From positions 5,991,851 through 6,055,850 of the forward strand of contig VZRN01004407.1 in assembly GCA_013397935.1 (NCBI GenBank): 64,000 nucleotides of DNA, written 5' to 3'. Position 1 is the stretch's first letter; each line of letters opens with the position of its first letter. The position numbers were made by a program, and so were the translations under genes. Below the pieces are notes generated by a model. It made no database searches. It worked only from the letters and a program-made list of their open reading frames with translations, and had not been told where the DNA came from. This document shows, in pieces, positions 1-12,774 of the stretch. The stretch comes from Dasyornis broadbenti. Taxonomy: Eukaryota; Chordata; Aves; Passeriformes; Dasyornithidae.

Positions 1-3000
1 GATGACAGAGATTCTTATATATCCCTAGCTAATTAAGTAATACTACAATTTTTTTACTACTATGGTATGCAAGGTTAGTATTGCTACTTAAGTAAAACTA
101 CTGAAGTAATTACCACTATGCCTTGGAAGAACAGTTGCTAGGCAGGAAAGATATCTCAAAAAGTGCAGAGAAACACAATAGACTGGGAGAATATTAAGAC
201 AGAAGAAAGTATGGCAAGTCTAAGAGATTAGGAAAAAAATTGTTATTCAGCCAGGAAATGTCAAACAGCTTCATTCTTATAGCAACCTTAAAGGAAAAGG
301 AAACCATTTTCAGAGAAGAAATCTGCCATGTAAACATTGGCTGCAGGTAATTCAGGAGAAAACTGATTTTAACTTATTTTAACTGAAACCCAGCCTACTG
401 CCATGAAGTACAACTGGGACTCCAAGACTACAGCTCACGAGCACCACTAAGCATTTTAATGCCATTATATACACACAATATACACGCTCAAGCAAGAGGG
501 TACATTTTTAAGGGTAACAGTTTCTATCGCATAACTTGACAATTAATTTTAGCAATTATTGTCCTACTAACTCATCTAAACATTGAACAAATTAAATTCA
601 AAATGTAACCCCCTGCCTTGAATAAACACAGCCCTTCAAAAGGATTTTTAGAGTGTAATGAGTGATACCATGCATCCATCACTGAGCAAGCAGATATGCC
701 TGCACTTTACATCCCTTCAGAGCAGGCATTATAGTGGCTTTATGAGTGCCATTACAACATGGGCTGCCAAATTCATATGAGCATTAAGTGACATGTAATT
801 CTTTGAGCATCAATATGGCAAAAAAAAAAGAAAAAAAAATATTTCCAGCCATAAGTTTCATACAAAGCCATGTGTTAAAACAAATGCTAAGTCATTTGAA
901 GTCCTTTTATATAATTTCTCCAGAACTATGAGATCCACTCTGTATGAAATAGAAGAGTAGAAGAAATCCTGGTCTCTGAGGGGTACAAAAAACCAAAACA
1001 TCAAGCAAACAAAAAAGGCATTTCAATGTACAGGCAGGGAAAATTAGTTTTAACGTTTGCAGTGCAAGACCTTGACTTCCTTACACTCACATGATTCATG
1101 CAGGTTCTTCACTCAGTGTTTCTATTGACATACCGTTTCTAGCTTAATCGATAGAAAAATAGAAATTCGTATTACTTTTGAAGGCTTTGACAACACTGTG
1201 ACGTCTAACACCACATTTTGGTTTCTGAGCACATTTCCTGAAGGTACAATGAACTATTTCTTTCCAGATTGAAATTCTCCACGACAAGCAAAAGAAATCT
1301 TTGGTTCGTTCCTGTATATCTGCTTTGATAAAAATTTCCAAAGGCAGACACATGTTCTATCAATAAGCAAGAACTCTTACTGCCCTCCCCTTAGGAGTTT
1401 ACATTAAGGAGCACAATTTTTGGGTTTTTTTCAAGTTTTCCCTGGACAAGACTCAAAAAAGAAGGGAAAAAACCAGAAATCAAGGCAAAAAACATCCTAA
1501 TCTACAAACCCAGAACATGAAAAATCAGACTGTGCAATATTTTTATGCAGGAAACCATTTCAAAATAATCTTTCTATTCTAAAATGACACTGCACAGGAA
1601 GTAATGGAACCATTTCTCTCTTCCTCACTTTATAAAATTTTGACATCACTTCCACCTGCTGCATATGCCACCCTATAACCTCCCAAGCTCTGTATGTTGG
1701 TCACTCTTCTTCCCTCTTGCCCCTTCCCCCTGACTGTAATGGACAGTTCCCTCCTGGACATCCCAAAAGACTAAGATGTGCCTGGTAAGTGGGGAGAGGT
1801 CAAACATGAGCACAGCTATTTATTACATATACTGCAACCAGATGGAAGTAACTCATCCATCAAGGAACGCGTCATCCTCATCACATTAAGTTTTTATAAA
1901 AAGCCTACTGCTCCTTCTCTGATCCACACAGTTCAGCTTCCTCTCTTCTGTGTGCTTTTACAAAATGAACCCTCTCTAACCCCATTGCCGCTTTCTCCTT
2001 AAATCATTGCTACCTATCACTCCATGGTTATTTTTAAACTTTACTTTTATCAATACTCATCCTGTAGCTCTGGGAGATATTAAAAGTGTACCAGGGCAAG
2101 GAAGGGCGTTTCTGACACTTGCTCCCTCATTCATCAGCCCCTCATAGGCCCGTTGGTGACAATGAAAAGATTTCACAATACTGTGCGGCAGAAACTCATT
2201 CTCCCACTCATCCATCATGCTCAACCTAGCAGCAGTTCTACTGACCTAATCTGTAATGCCTCAATGCTCACTGGAGATGTCTTAAAGGCACCCTTCATTG
2301 TTGTTAGTTACAAAGAATAAGCCTGTGCTATTAGATAAGGAGACTAAATGGTGCAAGAATTAATGCAATACTGTATCGTCACCAAGTCGCAGGTCCAAAG
2401 ACTACAGAGTTAGAGTCCGTGAGGAAGATGTCTTTTACCTGAATTTTGTTGCAGATCATATGAAAAGGAGATGAAAGTAGTTTAAACTCACTTCTGGGTG
2501 TAGATAGCACAACTGTGAGTCACTATCTCTAATTTATCACTTTTTGACACTTACAGGCTAATAGGTCCCAGATATTCCACAATAAACCAAAAACCGCATT
2601 AGAGCCCCTTCTTCAGAAAATGACAGTCACAAGTAAGGAAGTCATAGTTGAATACTTTGCTGGAACATACATTTTTTTCTAAAGAGAAGAAGCGGCACCT
2701 GTGTGAGCAGTTGATATAAAAATATAGGACACAATGAAAAATGTAGTACAGATTTTGTAAGTAGGGATGCAAGAGACAGCTAGAGGTATGATTTTATCAC
2801 ATTGACATCGCCATAAGAGAATGACAACAGAAAGAGTAACTGATGAACATAAATAAGTAAATAGCAATCAATGATGAGTGAAACAGTCATTCCATAAGAG
2901 TTCAAAATTTATTGAGTCATTTCACTTAACGGAGTTAACTATTTTTTTTAATGGTGCAATGGATCAGTCATTCACAAACAAGAAACCTAACAGTGCCGGG

Positions 3001-3344
3001 TCTTTTGCACGTTACAATGCTATTTGTCTAAGACGTTGTTGGTATGAGATTTACAAATAACTACCCTAAAAAATTAATTTATTATTTAACCCACGTAGAA
3101 AAATACTAATTTGTTACTCTGTCAGCTTCTTCGGCTCCTTCCCTGCTTTGAGTACTGTCTAGGTGCCTCAAAGACAAAAACCTCTTTATAGACATCAGCC
3201 TGTAGTTTGCATTACACTCTGGGACCAAGGCCACAGTCATTTGAAGAGACCAAACCCAGACTGTAAGAACAAGCCCCTGGCCTACATATAAATATCAGCA
3301 CAGTACATAAAATTGACACCAAATAGAAGTTTTAACTGTGCAGC
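1..3344. other. Unique non-coding DNA, no gene seen
   Basis: This stretch is AT-rich single-copy sequence. The few open frames are under 75 codons, lie on both strands and have no recognisable domain. An interrupted A-tract (A10-G-A9) lies at 820-839. The segment 1600-2020 is relatively pyrimidine-rich and contains a 74-codon open frame (1778-2002) that I regard as chance. No splice-flanked exon, RNA gene or CR1 tail was recognised. Confidence 0.6.
820..839. repeat. Interrupted poly(A) tract
   Basis: Ten A, one G, then nine A. It has no retrocopy-like sequence before it, so it is read as a plain homopolymer repeat. Confidence 0.8.
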
Positions 3345-3500
3345 TGTGTTTTAAACACTGAAAATTGGGGCACAAGAGACTAAAAGGCTTGTCAAAGATG
3401 GTATGACAGCCTGATGCAGGGGGAGAAACTGACCGCAGGATAAATTTTAGACCAGTTTTCTTATGCAGGAGTCCACCTTTCTATCTCCATTTTTACATGC
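3345..3500 (-). mobile_element. MIR-type SINE relic, minus strand
   Basis: Read on the plus strand, the segment resembles the reverse complement of the MIR core. A 'gaaaattggggcacaagagac' stretch matches the family's 'aactgaggcacagagag' region. It is followed by 'cttgtcaaagatggtatgaca', which matches 'cttgcccaaggtcacaca'. It ends in 'caggagtccacctttctatc', which resembles the region near the tRNA-like head. The order and spacing of these blocks support the call more than any one block does. The copy is heavily diverged and has no visible target duplication, as expected for an ancient element. The identification is from memory of the family, not from a search. Confidence 0.5.
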
Positions 3501-5609
3501 TAAGTAGAAAATATCAGGGCTGGATAGAAGGATGAATTAGTCACAATCCTCAAATGCGAAGTACTACATGAAAATGTCATACTTTATGCATGCAAAATGC
3601 TTACAATTAAGTATATACAATATGTATAGGATAAAGACGTGACTTTTCTCTGTTCTCTAAATGCTATTGAGAACACAGAAGAACAAAATATATACTACTA
3701 TATATATTTTTTTTTTAATACAATAGTCTGTTCTGAGCAAAGTAAGCTTTTCTGGTTACAAGAACAAGGAATCATGCTAAGATCTGCAGTTTTAGTAGAC
3801 TGAAAGCCTATGCACCTTAGGTTAGCATACAAAATTTATCTGCCCTGTTTAAAAGCTGGAAAGAAAGTATAAAAGCCAAATGGGTTTAGCTCCACGTGTC
3901 CAACATTTTTTAGAGTTCAAGCTCTACTGAGATCATTTTTTTCTCCACTTCCCCTAAACAGAATCTAGCCTTGCAAAGCGCTGTGCACCTGCAATGTGCA
4001 AGGTCACTTATCAGAAAATATTCCACGTTTTACAGGTTGAAAATGTTCAGCAGGGTATAGTGCATCCAGAAATATGCAGGAAGGGAAACCCTCAAAAGAA
4101 TCTCACTGGTATAGTTGCAGCACTAAACACATATCTTGCACTACACAGTTGGCTTTTGAAAGCTTATTGGAAATTCCAAGGCTAGAGAGAAACATCCATT
4201 TCTTCCACAAGAATTCCAAAAGCATTCACAGCCATTACACTTGCCATGCTTTTGACATTTCCTTTTAGCCAACGAGCTCTCAGGTCCAGTTGTCACCTTG
4301 GGTTTTCTTCTAACAGCAAGCCACCCCAACTTTTCCGTACGTATGTGCATTTTGGCACTTATCAAAATTCCCTCCTTCTAATACGTGAATGTCTTATGCC
4401 ATTTTTCTTGAAAGCATCACAAATTCAGAATTTGCCCAGCTTAAAACATTTGCAGAAATAAAGACTGCTACACACTTTTTTGGCAACGGTAAAGAAATTA
4501 CACCTCCAGAGAAACAGAACTCTTTTCATAAATAACAGATTTATGGTGTGTTCTATTGAAAAGACTTCCCAGGAGAATGTTAGTCAGCACACTCTGCTGT
4601 GTAATACCTTCAGCTCTATTAGCTTTTCCATAAGTAATTTGGTATGCCTACCCACTTGGAGAGGAAAAATAAAAGAAGAAAAAAAAAGTTGCAAGCTTTT
4701 GTACCAACATCCATCTAACACTTCAAAAAGAAAGCAGTGACTTAAGGATTTGAGCTAACCAAGCTCCCTGCAGAATATGACCCTGAAAAAATATTACTTG
4801 TAGATGGTATATGTTAATCACTGATCCCTGGAAATCTCATCTGAAACACGTCTAATCAATAATAACCAAACTGTCATACTTTGAGATGACTACATTTCCC
4901 AGAATAGCTAAGACTGTTCCAAGGATCAAGATTCATTGTCCCTGTCCTGAACAATTAAGGTCAGGATCCTCCAACATTCAGGTTAGAGCTGCTTCTCTGT
5001 GACACAAAGCTTCCTTGCAACCTGCAAGCAGAATGAACAATTCTGAAGACACCCGACCCCCCTCTTAATACTTGGAGCTCAGTAGGAGACCAATCCATGG
5101 ACAATTTTCCTGTCCTGACTTGATGAGCTTAAAATTTTATTCGAAGAAAGTAATATTACAGCTCAAATGAACTGATAGATGAGAGAAAGCCACTGCAACA
5201 AAGGCATACAGACCGACCTATAATTTGGACATCACAAATGATAATTAAAATGTAAAAATCTCCAATATAATGAACACATGGCTAGTTTATCATGCTTATA
5301 AAACATGCAAGCTTTTTCTGAAATGATCTTTGATAAAATAAGGTATATTGGCAATTGTATTTATAATACTGTAGGATTTTTTAATGTATTTACTGGGAGC
5401 AGGAGGGGCATGGACTGTCACACTGAGGATGCTATGGTTTTCTACAGTGGGGGAAGACAGAAGGAGATTTTTTATAGCCTCAAAAGGCAAAACCATATTT
5501 CAGAAAATGTTATTTAACACAATGACGTGATAAGATGGAAATTCTCTGACCTAAGACAAGCTATTATTCCTAACTATTCCCTAAAACCCACTGCTGTGCT
5601 TTGGGCTTG

Positions 5610-5627
5610 TTTATTTATTTATTTATC
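5610..5627. repeat. (TTTA)n short tandem repeat
   Basis: About four copies of a TTTA unit, perfect, in otherwise unique sequence. Confidence 0.8.
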
Positions 5628-6050
5628 AGTCTCCCCTTTCCTAAAGCCAGCTGCAGAGCATCTGATCTCTGCTTTCTTCTTAATGGCTCTTTATGTTGAC
5701 GAATGATTGCTTAGAGAAATAGGTTTCAGTTTTGAACAGTCTATTTTATTAAAAACCAGTTTTAGCTCTAAATACTATTAGGCACATTTAAAATACTAGT
5801 CTTATCACAAATTAGCATACAGCTCTAATACAAAAAGGGAAAGCTTTTTTTTCAAATAAAATTAGCTGTAACAATTAATTATGTGTATTTATATATTTAT
5901 GAAGTGCCTGATATCCCAAAATGCTTACAAAAACAAATCTGCGAAGTAGCAGACAGATGGAAAACTCCACATACTAGAACTACTTGATATTTTTTGCCAG
6001 GTAAGTAAAATCCTTTCAGATAGAAAAGAAAGGGCATGGGCTTTGCAGAG

Positions 6051-6063
6051 AAGAAGAAGAAAA

Positions 6064-6094
<31 letters not shown>
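6051..6094. repeat. Compound microsatellite (AAG)n-A12-(AT)n
   Basis: Three AAG units run into an A tract and then about eleven AT dinucleotides. The AT part is a self-complementary alternating tract that could extrude as a cruciform. Length polymorphism between individuals is likely for this kind of repeat. Confidence 0.9.
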
Positions 6095-6095
<1 letters not shown>

Positions 6096-7579
6096 GTACT
6101 TTGTGTTTAGATTGGCAAAATTAGTCTAAAACATCTTTAAGACTTTTCATACTGTATTCTGGTCAACAGAGAAGAGCAAACAACATGCACGTGCTTTTCA
6201 TTGAGGAGCATATGATGATATGGAGCATGAACTCATCTACAACTCTCCACAACCGAGATCGCAACATCACTTAATAGTTCAGAAAATCTTGATAATATTG
6301 CTGTCTTACACTATACAAATTTTGATCTTAAAATCTGATTCCTAGTATTTCCTAAGTATAATCTGCAGATTTCTTAGCACTTTTTGTCTGTAAAGTCAAG
6401 ACTCTTAAGTACCATGGACCACATGCCAAGATATAAGCAAAAATAATTAATCTTTTTAGTTACTTTAAATATATATATATTTTTCTCTAAAATTTTTACA
6501 ACAAAATCCATCATTTTGCAAACTTCCAGGACTGAAAGCTAAAAACCTTCCTTCACCAGAATCCTAAGGTAGGAAGTATCACAGATTTATAATAGTGATG
6601 AATGAAGAAACACATTTTTCATTTCTGCCAGTTGGCTTTACAAAACCAATGGAAAATGAGAGCATTCAATACCTTCTGGAATACTACAAGCCCCAAGAAA
6701 AGGAAAACTACAGGAAGAATTGCAAAAATGCCCCGGGTCAGTGGGAACCTTTCCCTCTGAACTGCGTTATAAATTGGCTGGATTTGTGCAAATAAATGCC
6801 TGAGACAAGCCTAGAAGATCTCACGTATGGTTCAAAATACCACTATATTGAGAAGACAAAAACAAGACACAGCAGAGAACTTGGCACCATTTCATTTGAA
6901 CTGCAGTGCACCTGAAGCTGCACCAGTACCCCAGATTAAGTGTACAGATTCAAATCGTGCGCAAGGAGATTTTTGCCTAGTTTCACATTGACAAGATGCA
7001 ATATTTATCCTAACACAGAGATAAGGTTCATAAAACACTAATGGCATTGTCTGTTTAGGTAGAGCCTATATATAAAACCTGAGATTAAAGTTCCTGGACA
7101 TTAAAACAAATTGCTGAAATAAACACACCTGCTGCAGAAGTGATGCCAAATTTCAATCCAGACTGTCATAAATACAAAGTATGCAAGGGTGCTGTTGGAA
7201 AATAAGTAATATCATGTCCAGGTGCTCTACTGAATGTGCTTGCCAGGCAGGCATTTTCTGGGTATTCTTTTTTAATCTGACCTTAAAAAAAAAAAAGGCT
7301 GGAGAAAGCCATTTCAGAATTTTTCTTCAACATCTATCTCAAAAATGGGCCATTTGATTCGTGAACATCTCTAATGTATATCATCAGTGACTGAAGGAGT
7401 TTTTTTATATGATTTTTGACAATTTAACAAGTCCTCCTGACAAATTAAATGGTTGTGTTGACAACTTAACTGTACTGCCAATCAATATTTTCAATTACTT
7501 TCATTGTCATTCAGAAAAAATACAACACGAGGTCATACAGTGGTAAAAGCAAGTAAAGAAAATAAAATGATGCAGAGTT

Positions 7580-7605
7580 GGGGGGAAGGGGGGCACTGGG
7601 AGGGG
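7580..7605 (+). other. G-quadruplex motif
   Basis: Four runs of G lie in a row: six, six, three and four G, separated by loops of 2, 4 and 1 bases. This satisfies the usual G3+N1-7 rule with short loops. It stands alone in AT-rich DNA and is not part of a recognised repeat. No promoter or gene start is visible beside it. Confidence 0.75.
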
Positions 7606-7789
7606 ACTGAAACTTTGAGGCACAACATGCACTTTACACATTCTTTGTTTTTCAGGGGAAAGGTTTGGTGTTTCAGAATAACTTCTCTAATTTTAGACCT
7701 TGGTGACATCTCTCTGAGAATACAACACAATTTCCTTTCTTTTTAAAAAGTCATTAAACTTGAGCTGCTATTGCATGGCACTTTCAGAG

Positions 7790-7860
7790 AAATCTTCTTT
7801 ATTCCATCACTTCACACCATAACCCTCGTGCTCTTAACCACTAAACCAGCCCTGGACAAG
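7790..7860 (-). mobile_element. MIR-type SINE head fragment, minus strand
   Basis: The segment 'tgctcttaaccactaaacca' on the plus strand is the reverse complement of the MIR tRNA-like head region around the A box ('tggttagagca'). Flanking bases also fit the family loosely. The fragment is short and diverged; no target duplication is visible. A chance tRNA-like resemblance remains possible. Confidence 0.4.
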
Positions 7861-7864
7861 GTAG

Positions 7865-10635
7865 ATGTGAATGCATTTCGAGAGCTATGGGTCAGCTACA
7901 GATCTTTTAAGTTAGAAGCTTAGGACAGAGTCCTGACAAACACAGCTCTGTGATGGAGAAAACTCTGTGTTCTCAAACACAGGTATCACAGTGAAGAAAT
8001 ACTTCCTGCATATTAGACTACAATGACAAACTCCTTACTCTATCTCTGTTGCAAAAATAATGCATAGTGGCAACTAATTTTCACACAAAAAGTTTATGAA
8101 AAATCTGTAGTAATCCAGTGTTGGTCTAAAAATATACATTAATTCAGTGACCAAGGAATTCAAATTACTTTGGAAATTTCCCTTTTCCTTAACACAACGG
8201 GGAATCAAACTATATGGTTAAGAAAGGTAGTTTAATACCAAATCTTTTTCCTCACAAGATATTAATATAGGAATGAAGGCTGAGTGTCAGCAGTTACCAA
8301 AATATTAACATTTTCTGGCTCAGTAATTTAAGGTATGCAGAAGGAAATTTGCTCATACACGCAAGGGGAACCTGAGCTTTGCGAGCTCTGCATCCACAGC
8401 TGCTGCAGACTGGAACAGAGGAAAGGACAGACAGGCACACAGCCTAAAGTGAGCAGAGAAGAAGAACATAGAATAACATGGATTTAAAAACATGTGCAGG
8501 GAAACCTGCTTTTAGAGGAAAAACAAAAACAACAAAACCAAATAAAACTAACAAACAAACAACAAAAAAAGAAGCTTTTGAGGACACTTGTTGGAAACTG
8601 AAGAGAAGTGATGAAGGTAGTATGCAGATAAATGTCTGGAAGTTGTTATGAAGAAAAGTGAGCGTAAAGAAAAGTATGTATGAAGGTGAGTCTAGTTTTC
8701 AGTTAATCCAAGCATAAACCTTTTAAAGGTGAACACCCCAAAATCAATAGTCATTTTAGAAGCAAAGTACTGCATATATTACCTATATTGTGAGAGAACA
8801 GATAATCCTCTCTGCGTGAGCCTAATATTGTTCTAATTTTGTCAGAATTCCCCTTTCGGAAAAAGAGCTATAATAGAGATATTTACTAATATCAGTCTAA
8901 GCCCTCTCTGTTTAAAGGATTCAGGAAGTCCAGGACTATTAAAAAACATTACAAATAAGATGAGTAAGATGATATTGCTGGTCACTCCATTTATAGATTC
9001 TGCTTCTCCTGCTATTAAAAACCAATTTATTTTTCACTGTCATATGGGGGAGGAAGAATGGGACAAGCATTTCAGGCAATTCTGTATCTCACAGTCCAGA
9101 CCTGAGAAATAAGCATGCAGAGACAGGAAAGATGGGTTTATCCCTATAAGATATCTGGAAAAAGACATATTGATAGAGTGATTAAATATTGCAAACAACT
9201 ACAGTATTGCTGGCAAAAATCCAATCAAGTCTTTGTCCACAAAAACTTTAAAATTAAGAAAGTGATCACAAAATACTGCCACTGAACAATTTACAGTAAC
9301 TCATTTGAGCTCTGTTCTAGCATTTTAAGTGGATATTTAAATCTCTTTTGTATTAACTATGTATTTACTGCCTTATCTTAATTTTTTCTATTCCCTTCCA
9401 ATTCTGAGACCAGTTTTAATATTTTCATCATTTACATTTAGCAAGTTATATACACAGAACATGGTTTCAGTTAGCAAAGGCAAACAATCAGCAACTCCTC
9501 CCCTTCTTTAAGCAACTGTTTTAAACAAAGAAAGACTTCAGGTGCTGTGCTTAAAAATAAAGAAAAAAAATAAATTAAAAAAAGATGTTATGTCATCAAG
9601 TCTTGGTCATTGCAAGATGTGTTGTTTCTATTCAGGTCAATAAGCTTCCAAAGCTACCAATATACAGATATACTTTGGTGCAACAACAAATGAAAAAAAA
9701 AATGTCTTATGGAGAAGCAGAATACAGAAGTTTATGTGAAAAGACTGACTTCTTGAGGCAGATTCCATTGCTTGTGTTGCTGCAAAACCAATGGATTCTG
9801 CACAGTTCTGTTAACCATCAGCAATTATCTTCCTGTCAAAGCTAAAGGTAACAAATTTCCCCATATCCAGCAAGGCTATATCATCAACCGGACACCAGCA
9901 TCATTTGACGGAAACTAAATCACGACACCAGCCAAGAGCTCTGACAGACAAATGTGCTGCCTCCGAAAATCTAGGCCTATCACTCAGAGGAGGAAAAAAG
10001 GTTCTCTCAGCTGGTCTTTCCGAAAGGAGATTAAATGTTGTAGATTCTGTAAGTACAGTACCGAGCAAATCCTAAATATGAGAATTATTAATGGACTTTA
10101 CTACTGGCCTTTTTAATCTTTTGCCAACGTATGTTCATCTGTTTTACCTTGGTCTGTCTTGTTTCCTGATGGACATAAAAGGCAGGAACCGTGCATTATC
10201 CTAGTCCTAATCAGAGACAACAGCACAAGAACAATGTACCTCTACCTATCACTCAGATAACACTTTAGCACTAGCTGTTCTTTTATAATGAAGACTGTGT
10301 AATAAAAGATACCTCTAATGCGTCCTGTCCTTATGCTTAACAATAACATTCATTTCATGATATGCTACATAATGGGAATACCAGTTCTTAACCTGCTCAG
10401 TAACAAAGTGCGGCATTATCACAATGCAATTGCAGTTTGGCAGGAATTTCCTGATAATCTGTGGCTGGAACTCACATTCTTTTCCCCAAAGGGACATACA
10501 GTACAGTACATCAGCCTGTAACTGCAAAACTACAATTGGAGTATGGCTATCTTTAACCTATGTAATACTCAAGGTATAAAAAATGCGATGCTTTGTAAAG
10601 TGGTGCTATATATTGCTAAATACAAATCAAAGAAC
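7865..10635. other. Unique non-coding DNA
   Basis: No gene is recognised. An A-rich (AAAC)n-like patch lies at 8517-8573. The segment about 9780-10070 is of higher complexity, keeps several CpG dinucleotides in an otherwise CpG-poor window, and could be a conserved element. A pair of overlapping opposite-strand open frames at 10315-10527 is taken as chance. Confidence 0.55.
8517..8573. repeat. A-rich low-complexity (AAAC)n patch
   Basis: Nearly all A and C on the plus strand, made of irregular AAAC/AAC units. It is not attached to a recognisable transposon. Confidence 0.75.
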
Positions 10636-10639
10636 TTCC

Positions 10640-11100
10640 ATTGACAGGTCAGTTAGATATTTTTTACAGAGGATCTGGTGTCACATTAAAGGTAATCACA
10701 GACACAATTATCTGGTGGAAATTCCAGTTGAAAGACTATGAGTGGGACTTGATGTCTGAGGGGATTGATAGCACCGGAAAATGCCTTTCACCTCTCGGTC
10801 ACTGGTTCAAACATGGGCCAGGCTGGTTATGGCCTAAAGCTGTTCCTGTCTGACAGCTGTTCAGTGACCTACGTGAAGCAAGCAGATTCAGACCAGTACC
10901 TGTAGGGGTGATGTCCACTCCAAATGGAACACACAGCTGTAGCAGCTATCAATTGCAAGCATCTGAGGAGCTTCCAGCAGCTTGAGGAACTGTATGGACT
11001 GCATGAGCATTGCTCCCAGAGGCACTGATTCCAAGCAGGGGCTGCCATACATACACATCCTGGTTTGGAAAGACTCACACATCCTACATTTCATAAGATT
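10640..11100. other. High-complexity segment, possibly an ancient repeat
   Basis: This block is less AT-rich than its surroundings and carries a 70-codon open frame on the plus strand (10641-10853) and 69- and 84-codon frames on the minus strand (10869-11142). The part at 10790-10835 ('tcactggttcaaacatgggc') looks like a tRNA-type B box, as in SINEs. I cannot name the family. It shows no splice-bounded exon and no known protein domain, so coding function is not claimed. Confidence 0.3.
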
Positions 11101-11170
11101 GGATGTTTTTTGGCTCAGTGAGGCTCCTTTCCAGTAAAGCAAATGTTTCCCTAAAATAACTTAAACTACC

Positions 11171-11205
11171 AAAAAAAAAACCCCAAAACAAAACAAAACA
11201 AAAAC
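11171..11205. repeat. A10 followed by (AAAAC)n
   Basis: Ten A, CCCC, then four AAAAC-type units. It is low-complexity sequence with no transposon body recognised upstream. Confidence 0.8.
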
Positions 11206-12690
11206 CCTACAGAGCACACTGTGAAATTTGCTAATTAAGTTTCAAATTCTAGATTGTATTTACCGCAAGTGTTGGTAATTCACACACAGAAGAGAGTATA
11301 TTAAAACCAGAAGTTCAGCTTAAAAGAGTACTTTCAGTTTCCTACCTTTTATTTTAAATTTTCAAGTATTGTGCCAAATTGGCAGATTCTATATGAAGAG
11401 GAAGAACAGAGAGAACAATTTAAGTGAGAAACAGTAAAATAAAAAGAGAAGTAAGAAAGAACTTTAACTGCTTCATGCTGATACCTTCTATCTTAAACAT
11501 AAAATAAAGTTGGAATTTTTCCCCCCTTAGGAAGACTGGAATTCAATGGGAATCCTAAAAGAACTTGAATACAATTAAAGTGTTTCTGTATTGAAACCAA
11601 AGTTTATATCCTGAAGAAAGACATTCACTTTTTTTTTCCCTTTCCTTTTTGGTCTCTGTCACATAAAGGGGAAAACAGTACTGTTTATTCTAAAATTAAT
11701 AGAACACACAAAATATGGATACAGCAGCATGAAAGCTACCAAAACTCCACTTTTCTGTAAATTTAGATCTCATGGGAAACAGAAAATACCAAACACCTTC
11801 TAAAGCCTAGGATCCTTCTAATTAAGTTTCAGAGATGAGCTTCAGATTAATTAGAACATGCAGCAAATGTGAGATCAGGTACCAGGCATTTACTGAAAGA
11901 TCTTAATTATTAGTATAAGCAAGCTCTGATTAACCCATACGCTGGATGGATGAACCCATACTGCTGCACAATTTTAGAAACAGAAAAGCTAGCAACTATT
12001 CATCTGGAGAAATTAGGTATTTAACAGCTAGCTAATTCATTATTAAAGTATTTAAAGCAAAGAAAGAGCTAACCTGGGTAAGTGGCAAAAATTCTTAGCT
12101 TGACTCTACTTTTAACCTCAGTGTGATACCTAAACAGTGTACTCATTCATTCTACGTCAAAGTGACGCTTGTGAAACGCTACGTTTTAATTAGGATGCTT
12201 TATAATATGGAACAAAAAGTATTGAAATGAAACACATAATTAAAACACATGTCATGCTGAATCATTTTCATTTATATCACAATACACCAGTGCCATGACA
12301 CTGTTGCTACAGGCTCCGAGTGCTACCGAGGACATATTTACCTACCAGCAGGAAATCTCATCCAAGTGTTTGAAATCCTGGCTGTCCATATTTGTCTGTA
12401 CTAATCCTATTAACGCACTTGCCACTGAGCTTGTTCTGGAAGGACCCTACATTCAGTCTAAGACTACAGGCAGCACCTCCCCTCTTCTGTACATTGATTA
12501 GGGCAGAGATGGGGGTGGGGGCAAGAAGAGAAAGGAAATAAAATGAAACTACCAAATAATTCAAATTCAGCCTGTCACAGCATAGTAATTGAAATATGCT
12601 TTTTTTTTCCCTTTACAAATTAATATTTCTGTTACAAACCATTGAAGGAAGTTTATAACACCAATAACACCTGAGAAATCAGTCACTATT
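11206..12690. other. Unique non-coding DNA
   Basis: AT-rich single-copy sequence. Opposite-strand open frames of 68 codons overlap at 12295-12564; neither has a recognised domain. A short G5-T-G5 run lies near 12511-12521. Nothing else stands out. Confidence 0.55.
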
Positions 12691-12772
12691 GTAGTTAATG
12701 ACTGGTTTGGTAGATTGTTAACTGCCCTTAACTTCCCATGAGTGGTTAACTAACAAACCAGTCATTACCTAC
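12691..12772. other. 82-nt imperfect inverted repeat (hairpin)
   Basis: The left arm (12691-12723) and right arm (12743-12772) are reverse complements. The outer 19 positions pair at 18. After one mismatch there is a 3-bp TAG/CTA match, a 4-nt bulge on the left arm and a TTAAC/GTTAA match, leaving a loop of about 20 nt. The size and shape resemble a microRNA precursor. A small palindromic DNA transposon (MITE) is the main alternative, but no target duplication is obvious outside the arms. I do not recognise either arm as a known microRNA. The structure is read directly from the sequence; any RNA function is inference. Confidence 0.6.
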
Positions 12773-12774
12773 TT

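Larger units (their letters stand above)
3500..7575. other. Unique non-coding DNA with microsatellites
   Basis: No gene is recognised. Overlapping open frames of up to 86 codons around 3994-4740 occur on both strands and have no domain features. A TA/T-rich patch lies at 3691-3716, an ATTT repeat at 5610-5627, an AAG/A/AT compound microsatellite at 6051-6094, and an A12 tract at 7285-7296. The rest is ordinary AT-rich single-copy sequence. Confidence 0.6.
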
